Part shown: in pieces, positions 7,775-10,535 of the stretch
Layout: the number at the start of each line of letters is the position of its first letter
Position numbering within the stretch: the first letter of the stretch is position 1
Notes under the pieces: generated by a model
Told to the model about the DNA's origin: nothing
Databases searched by the model: none
What the model saw: the letters and a program-made list of their open reading frames with translations, nothing else
Program-made: the position numbers and the translations under genes
Assembly (NCBI GenBank): GCA_025934385.1
Contig: JAICYE010000044.1
Location: forward strand, 1-10,535
Source: Acidimicrobiia bacterium
GTDB taxonomy: Bacteria; Actinomycetota; Acidimicrobiia; IMCC26256; BP-133
DNA: 10,535 nucleotides
Direction: 5' to 3'

Positions 7775-7804
7775 ATTACAGCACCAGAACTACATGAACG
7801 TCAA
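7775..7804 (-). promoter_or_regulatory. nrdJ promoter
   Basis: On the minus strand TTGACG (7804-7799) and TGTAAT (7780-7775) are separated by 18 bp; each matches the housekeeping-sigma consensus at 5 of 6 positions. The predicted start is near 7768, giving a leader of about 110 nt. The promoter lies after the nrdR stop codon, so nrdJ can be transcribed independently of nrdR. Confidence 0.65.
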
Positions 7805-7889
7805 CTGCGTGGGGCAGGCGAAGCGGCAGGTCAGAAGGCGTTCGCGATTGTTTGCACATGTGCACGGGGGCACAAGCGGCCGGGCAGGG

Positions 7890-8369
7890 TCAGGAGCTTG
7901 TCGTCGTCCCCTTGGGGCTGGTCGTCTTCTGGAGAAGACCGACCTCCCGCTCGAAGTCGGTGACGTCCTCGAACCCCTTGTAGACCGAGGCGAAGCGCAG
8001 GTAGGCGACGGGATCGAGCGCCCGCAGCCGATCGAGGACCGCCTTGCCGACCACCTCGCTGCCGACCTCCGGCCCCTGCTCCCGGACCTGGTCCTCGACG
8101 GTGGCGGCCAGGGCGGCGATGTCGTCCTCGGCGATGGGGCGGTTCTTGGCCGCCCGCCGCACGCCGTCGGCGATCTTGGCCCGGTCGAACGGCTCCCGAT
8201 CCCCCGAGCGCTTCACCACCACGAGGTGCGCCTCCTCCACCCGCTCGAACGTCGTGTAGCGGCGGCCGCAGCGCAGGCACTCCCGCCGCCGGCGGGTGGC
8301 GGCACCGGCGTCGGCCATGCGGGAGTCGACGACCTTGTCGTCCATCCCATGGCAGTACGGGCAGCGCAC
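7890..8369 (-). CDS. nrdR: transcriptional repressor NrdR
   Basis: Represses ribonucleotide reductase genes when dATP is high. Counting from the GTG at 8369 the protein has 159 residues, a normal NrdR length. It begins VRCPYC, as nearly all NrdRs do (M/V-RCPYC). The N-terminal zinc ribbon uses C3, C6, C31 and C34, with the basic segment ATRRRRECLRCGRRYTTFE before the regulatory part. Residues about 48-140 are the ATP-cone, starting LVVVKRSGDREPFDRAKI and ending near YLRFASVYKGFEDV. The tail is short and polar. An upstream TTG at 8411 is in frame but lies inside an SOS box and adds residues foreign to the family. The targets are visible next door: two NrdR boxes in front of nrdJ. It is divergent from lexA. 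Confidence 0.96.
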   Translation of the reverse strand: MRCPYCHGMDDKVVDSRMADAGAATRRRRECLRCGRRYTTFERVEEAHLVVVKRSGDREPFDRAKIADGVRRAAKNRPIAEDDIAALAATVEDQVREQGPEVGSEVVGKAVLDRLRALDPVAYLRFASVYKGFEDVTDFEREVGLLQKTTSPKGTTTSS

Positions 8370-8376
8370 GGCGCCA

Positions 8377-8382
8377 ACCGTA
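8377..8382 (-). promoter_or_regulatory. possible -10 element of a leaderless nrdR transcript
   Basis: TACGGT on the minus strand ends 7 nt before the GTG start, with no Shine-Dalgarno between. This is the spacing seen in actinobacterial leaderless mRNAs (TANNNT about 7 nt before the start codon). No good -35 accompanies it. Confidence 0.4.
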
Positions 8383-8408
8383 TCGCCCGAGCTCGGATGC
8401 CAGAGCCA

Positions 8409-8422
8409 CAAACGTATGTTTG
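8409..8422. promoter_or_regulatory. SOS box 1 (LexA operator) between nrdR and lexA
   Basis: CAAAC-GTAT-GTTTG has perfectly complementary 5-bp arms around 4 bp. It is the Gram-positive/actinobacterial SOS-box shape (CGAAC-N4-GTTCG) with symmetric substitutions. It overlaps the lexA -35 hexamer and lies 40 bp upstream of the nrdR start codon. Confidence 0.65.
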
Positions 8423-8448
8423 CACCGAACGGCCATTCGTGCTAGCTT
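8420..8448 (+). promoter_or_regulatory. lexA promoter
   Basis: TTGCAC (8420-8425) and TAGCTT (8443-8448) with a 17-bp spacer. The predicted start is near 8455, giving a leader of about 27 nt that includes the ribosome binding site. Both hexamers are imperfect; the overlap with the SOS boxes supports the call. Confidence 0.55.
8426..8439. promoter_or_regulatory. SOS box 2 (LexA operator) in the lexA promoter spacer
   Basis: CGAAC-GGCC-ATTCG matches CGAAC-N4-GTTCG at 9 of 10 arm positions. It fills the spacer between the proposed -35 and -10 hexamers, an ideal place for autorepression. It starts 17 bp from SOS box 1. Confidence 0.65.
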
Positions 8449-8466
8449 CGCCTTGGCTGACCGACC

Positions 8467-8473
8467 GAGGAGG
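8467..8473 (+). promoter_or_regulatory. ribosome binding site of lexA
   Basis: GAGGAGG 8 nt before ATG 8482, the same strong sequence used by nrdJ. Confidence 0.8.
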
Positions 8474-8481
8474 CGCCCCCT

Positions 8482-9108
8482 ATGAAGGACCTGACCCCCC
8501 GCCAGCGTCAGATCTTGGAGTTCGTCGACGAGGAGGCCCGCCGCCGGGGCTACCCGCCGAGCGTGCGGGAGATCGGCAAGGCCGTGGGGCTCACGTCGAC
8601 ATCCACGGTCCACGCCCACCTGAGCGCCCTGGTGGCCAAGGGATACCTGCAGCGCGACGCGACGAAGCCCCGGGCCCTCAACGTGCAGTTCGAGCCGTCG
8701 TCGGGGGCCAATCTCGAGCGCCGGCCCGTCCGCCACGTCCCCCTGGTCGGCGACGTCGCCGCCGGCACCGGCGTCCTCGCCGCCGAGAACGTGGAGGAGG
8801 TCCTGCCGCTCCCGGCCGACTACACCGGCGAGGGCCCGGTGTTCATGCTGCGGGTCCGGGGCGAGTCGATGATCGAGGCCGGAATCTTCGACGGTGACCA
8901 CGTCATCGTCCGCCAGCAGCCCGTCGCCGAGAAGGGCGACATCGTCGTCGCCGGCATCCCCGGGGAAGAGGCGACGGTCAAGACGTTCTCCCGCAAGGGC
9001 GACAAGATCGTGCTCAAGCCCGCCAACCCCGCCATGGTCGACCTCGTCTTCCGGCCCGACGAAGTGACCATCTACGGCAAAGTCGTCTCTTTGTTACGCC
9101 GCTACTGA
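8482..9108 (+). CDS. lexA: SOS response repressor and autoprotease LexA
   Basis: 208 residues, a normal LexA length. Residues 1-70 form the winged helix domain: LTPRQRQILEFVDE, the helix-turn-helix around PPSVREIGKAVGLTSTSTVHAHL (25-47) and the wing near KGYLQRD. The C-terminal S24-type autoprotease has the Ala94-Gly95 cleavage site in VAAGTG, catalytic Ser129 in RGESMI and catalytic Lys167 in ATVKTF. All residues needed for RecA-stimulated self-cleavage are present. It represses DNA-damage genes and, given two SOS-like boxes over its own promoter, itself. It is divergent from nrdR, a common actinobacterial arrangement. The start is fixed by GAGGAGG and by the conserved N-terminus. Confidence 0.97.
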   Translation: MKDLTPRQRQILEFVDEEARRRGYPPSVREIGKAVGLTSTSTVHAHLSALVAKGYLQRDATKPRALNVQFEPSSGANLERRPVRHVPLVGDVAAGTGVLAAENVEEVLPLPADYTGEGPVFMLRVRGESMIEAGIFDGDHVIVRQQPVAEKGDIVVAGIPGEEATVKTFSRKGDKIVLKPANPAMVDLVFRPDEVTIYGKVVSLLRRY

Positions 9109-9118
9109 AGCCGGCAGC

Positions 9119-9159
9119 GCCAGCCACAGGGGTGACGCGCCACCCCGACCGGCGCTGGC
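9119..9159 (+). terminator. possible lexA terminator (two-part hairpin)
   Basis: The inner stem GGGGTG (9129-9134) / CACCCC (9141-9146) has a 6-nt loop and is enclosed by GCCAGC (9119-9124) / GCTGGC (9154-9159). It starts 10 nt after the lexA stop. There is no T-tract, and part of it overlaps the start of the repeat remnant, so it may be incidental. Confidence 0.4.
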
Positions 9160-9402
9160 TACGACATGGTGGCCAGCGACGGCGGCATCTTCAGCTTTGG
9201 CGATGCCCGGTTCTTCGGCTCGATGGGCGACCAGCGGCTGAACCGGCCCGTCACCGGCATGGTGCGCTTCGGGGACGGATATCTGATGGTCGCCTCCGCC
9301 GGCGGCGTGTTCGACTTCTCCAGCCTGCCCTTCGCCGGGTCGCTGGGCGGCCGGCCGCCGGCGAAGCCCGTCGTGGCGCTGGCGCCGTTCGCCCCCGCCC
9401 GG
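9136..9402 (+). pseudogene. remnant of a secreted 'VASDGGIFSFGDA' repeat protein
   Basis: The frame opens right after a TGA at 9133-9135 and reads RATPTGAGYDMVASDGG, FSFGDARFFGSMG, LNRPVTGM, then a second degenerate unit GYLMVASAGGVFDFSS, FAGSLGG, KPVVALAPF. Two units of about 38-40 residues match the short beta-propeller-like repeat common in secreted proteins of Acidimicrobiia and other actinobacteria. There is no ribosome binding site, signal peptide or N-terminal domain, and the first unit begins mid-repeat. The frame has no stop before the right window edge, because beyond 9403 it is antisense to dapE. It is most likely the leftover C-terminal part of a larger gene. A small expressed ORF starting at ATG 9166 is less likely. 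Confidence 0.6.
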
Positions 9403-10527
9403 TCAGCCCGAGCGCCCGAGCAGGAAGGCCGCCAGGGCCGCGAAGCAGCCCTCGACCGACGCCCGGGTGACGTGCTCGCCGGCGGTGTGGGAGACCTCGG
9501 GATCGCCCGGTCCGAAGTTCACCGCCGGCACGCCGTGGGCCGAGAAGCGGGCGACGTCGGTCCAGCCGAGCTTCGGGCGGACGGGCAGGTCGAGCAGCCC
9601 GGCGAACTCCGACACCAGCGGGTGGTCGAGGTTGGGATGGGCGGCGGGCGACACGGAGGTGAGGGCCACCTCGTCGGCGCCCTCGAGCAGCGCCCGCACC
9701 TCGGCCTCGGCCTCCTCCACAGTGAGGGCCGGGGCGTAGCGGCGGTTGACGGAAACGGTGCACCGGTCGGGCACGACGTTGCCGGCCACCCCACCCCGCA
9801 TGTCGACCACCTGGAGGGCCTGGCGGAAGCGGAGCCCGTCCACCTCCAGCTCGTCCGGCTGGTAGGCGGCGAGGCGGCTGAGGACGGGCGCCGCCCGGTG
9901 CACGGCGTTGACGCCCTGCCACGGCCGGGCGGTGTGGGCCCGCTTGCCGGCGAAGGTGGCCTCGAGCCGGATCGAGCCCTGGCAGCCGGCCTCCAGCCAC
10001 AGGTCGGTCGGCTCGAGGAGGACGGCGAAGTCGCCGGCCACGAGGTCCGGCCGGGCGGCGAACAGCTTGCGGAGGCCGTTGTGCGCGTCGGCGATCTCCT
10101 CGGCCTCGTAGAACACGAAGGTGCAGTCGAAGCGGGCGTGGGAGGCGACCTCCTCGGCCAGCCGGAGGAGGACGGCGACGCCGCTCTTCATGTCCGCCGC
10201 TCCGAGCCCGTGGAGGACGTCGCCCTCGATGCGGGGCACGGCGTTCCCGTTGGGCGGAACCGTGTCGAGATGGCCGGCCAGGACGATGCGCCGCTCCCGC
10301 CCGAGGTGTGTCCGGGCGACGACGTTGAGGCCGACCCGCTCGACGTCGAGAACGGCGGACAGGGCACGGAGGCGGGCCTCGACCGCGCCGGCCAGCGCCT
10401 CCTCGTCGAGGCTCACCGACGGCACGGCCACCAGCGCGGCGGTGAGCCCGAGCAGGTCGCCGACGGGGGCGGCGGTCGCCGCCGCCACGACTTCGATGAG
10501 CGACGGAGGGGCCGGCTCAGCACTCAT
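9403..10527 (-). CDS. dapE: succinyl-diaminopimelate desuccinylase (M20 family)
   Basis: Hydrolyses N-succinyl-LL-2,6-diaminopimelate to succinate and LL-diaminopimelate in lysine and peptidoglycan-precursor synthesis; a cytoplasmic dizinc enzyme. It has 374 residues, close to the actinobacterial DapE length. Metal and catalytic residues: His86 and Asp88 in AGHLDTVP, Asp112 in GAADMKSG, Glu143-Glu144 in YEAEE, Glu172 in LLEPTD, His347 in VSHTAGEH. His198 in KRAHTARPWQG belongs to the lid/dimerisation domain. VAGNVVPDRC (247-256) and GWTDVARF fit DapE better than ArgE or a general aminoacylase. The first 20 residues (Ala/Pro-rich) look like an extension. Only 8 bases upstream are visible, so the start is less certain than the rest. 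It converges on lexA and the repeat remnant. Confidence 0.9.
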   Translation of the reverse strand: MSAEPAPPSLIEVVAAATAAPVGDLLGLTAALVAVPSVSLDEEALAGAVEARLRALSAVLDVERVGLNVVARTHLGRERRIVLAGHLDTVPPNGNAVPRIEGDVLHGLGAADMKSGVAVLLRLAEEVASHARFDCTFVFYEAEEIADAHNGLRKLFAARPDLVAGDFAVLLEPTDLWLEAGCQGSIRLEATFAGKRAHTARPWQGVNAVHRAAPVLSRLAAYQPDELEVDGLRFRQALQVVDMRGGVAGNVVPDRCTVSVNRRYAPALTVEEAEAEVRALLEGADEVALTSVSPAAHPNLDHPLVSEFAGLLDLPVRPKLGWTDVARFSAHGVPAVNFGPGDPEVSHTAGEHVTRASVEGCFAALAAFLLGRSG

Positions 10528-10535
10528 GTGGCCAG

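Noticed and set aside
1660..7797. Very long open frame (2045 codons) on the plus strand, antisense to nrdJ
   Set aside because: It is the mirror of a GC-rich coding gene: rich in Arg, Gly, His, Asp and Val without domain motifs, and crossing intein and extein borders, the nrdJ promoter and the NrdR boxes. No ribosome binding site was seen.
7657..7889. Cobalamin riboswitch upstream of the B12-dependent nrdJ
   Set aside because: The predicted leader is only about 110 nt, no B12-box-like sequence was seen, and a B12-using enzyme would not be expected to be shut off by B12.
8370..8411. In-frame N-terminal extension of nrdR from a TTG at 8411
   Set aside because: NrdR proteins begin at or next to RCPYC, and the extension starts inside SOS box 1.
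9403..10535. Open plus-strand continuation of the repeat remnant across dapE
   Set aside because: It is antisense to a clearly functional dapE and lacks stops only because of GC-rich codon bias. Repeat similarity ends near 9400.
1..10535. CRISPR array, tRNA or rRNA genes, insertion sequence ends, attachment sites
   Set aside because: None seen on reading both strands. The only tandem repeats are protein-level units in the delta-60 gene and the remnant at 9136-9402, and the only mobile elements are the inteins.

Overview
The window is GC-rich, densely coding DNA of actinobacterial type. The lexA / nrdR / nrdJ neighbourhood, the actinobacterial DapE and a fragment of a secreted 'MVASDGGIFSFGDA'-type repeat point to Actinomycetota. 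My best guess is a member of the Acidimicrobiia or a close relative; this is inference from gene content, with no phylogeny run.

Layout from left to right. (1) Positions 1-878, minus strand: N-terminal 292 residues of a secreted delta-60 repeat protein that runs off the left edge. (2) 879-1161: intergenic, with a perfect 12-bp inverted repeat that probably ends nrdJ transcription. (3) 1162-7656, minus: nrdJ, the adenosylcobalamin-dependent class II ribonucleotide reductase. Its 2164-residue reading frame carries three in-frame inteins of 437, 354 and 428 residues, so the spliced enzyme would be only 945 residues. (4) 7657-7889: nrdJ control region with a good -35/-10 promoter and two 16-bp NrdR boxes whose centres lie 32 bp apart, at and just after the predicted start of transcription. 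(5) 7890-8369, minus: nrdR, the nucleotide-sensing repressor expected to bind those boxes. (6) 8370-8481: divergent nrdR/lexA region with two SOS-box-like palindromes lying over a lexA promoter. (7) 8482-9108, plus: lexA. (8) 9109-9402: a hairpin, then about 80-90 codons of a beta-propeller-like repeat without its own start or stop, probably a gene remnant. (9) 9403-10527, minus: dapE of the lysine/diaminopimelate pathway.

The centre works as a dNTP-supply and DNA-damage module. NrdR should sense ATP/dATP and repress nrdJ. LexA should repress itself and, because nrdR starts about 40 bp from the SOS boxes, may also influence nrdR. NrdJ activity further depends on three protein-splicing events.

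The most striking observation is a gradient of decay in the intein homing-endonuclease domains. Intein 1 keeps an acidic residue in both LAGLIDADG motifs. Intein 2 has lost the second (Asp to Ala). Intein 3 has lost both. All three keep a complete set of splicing residues. One gene therefore appears to hold three stages of the homing cycle.
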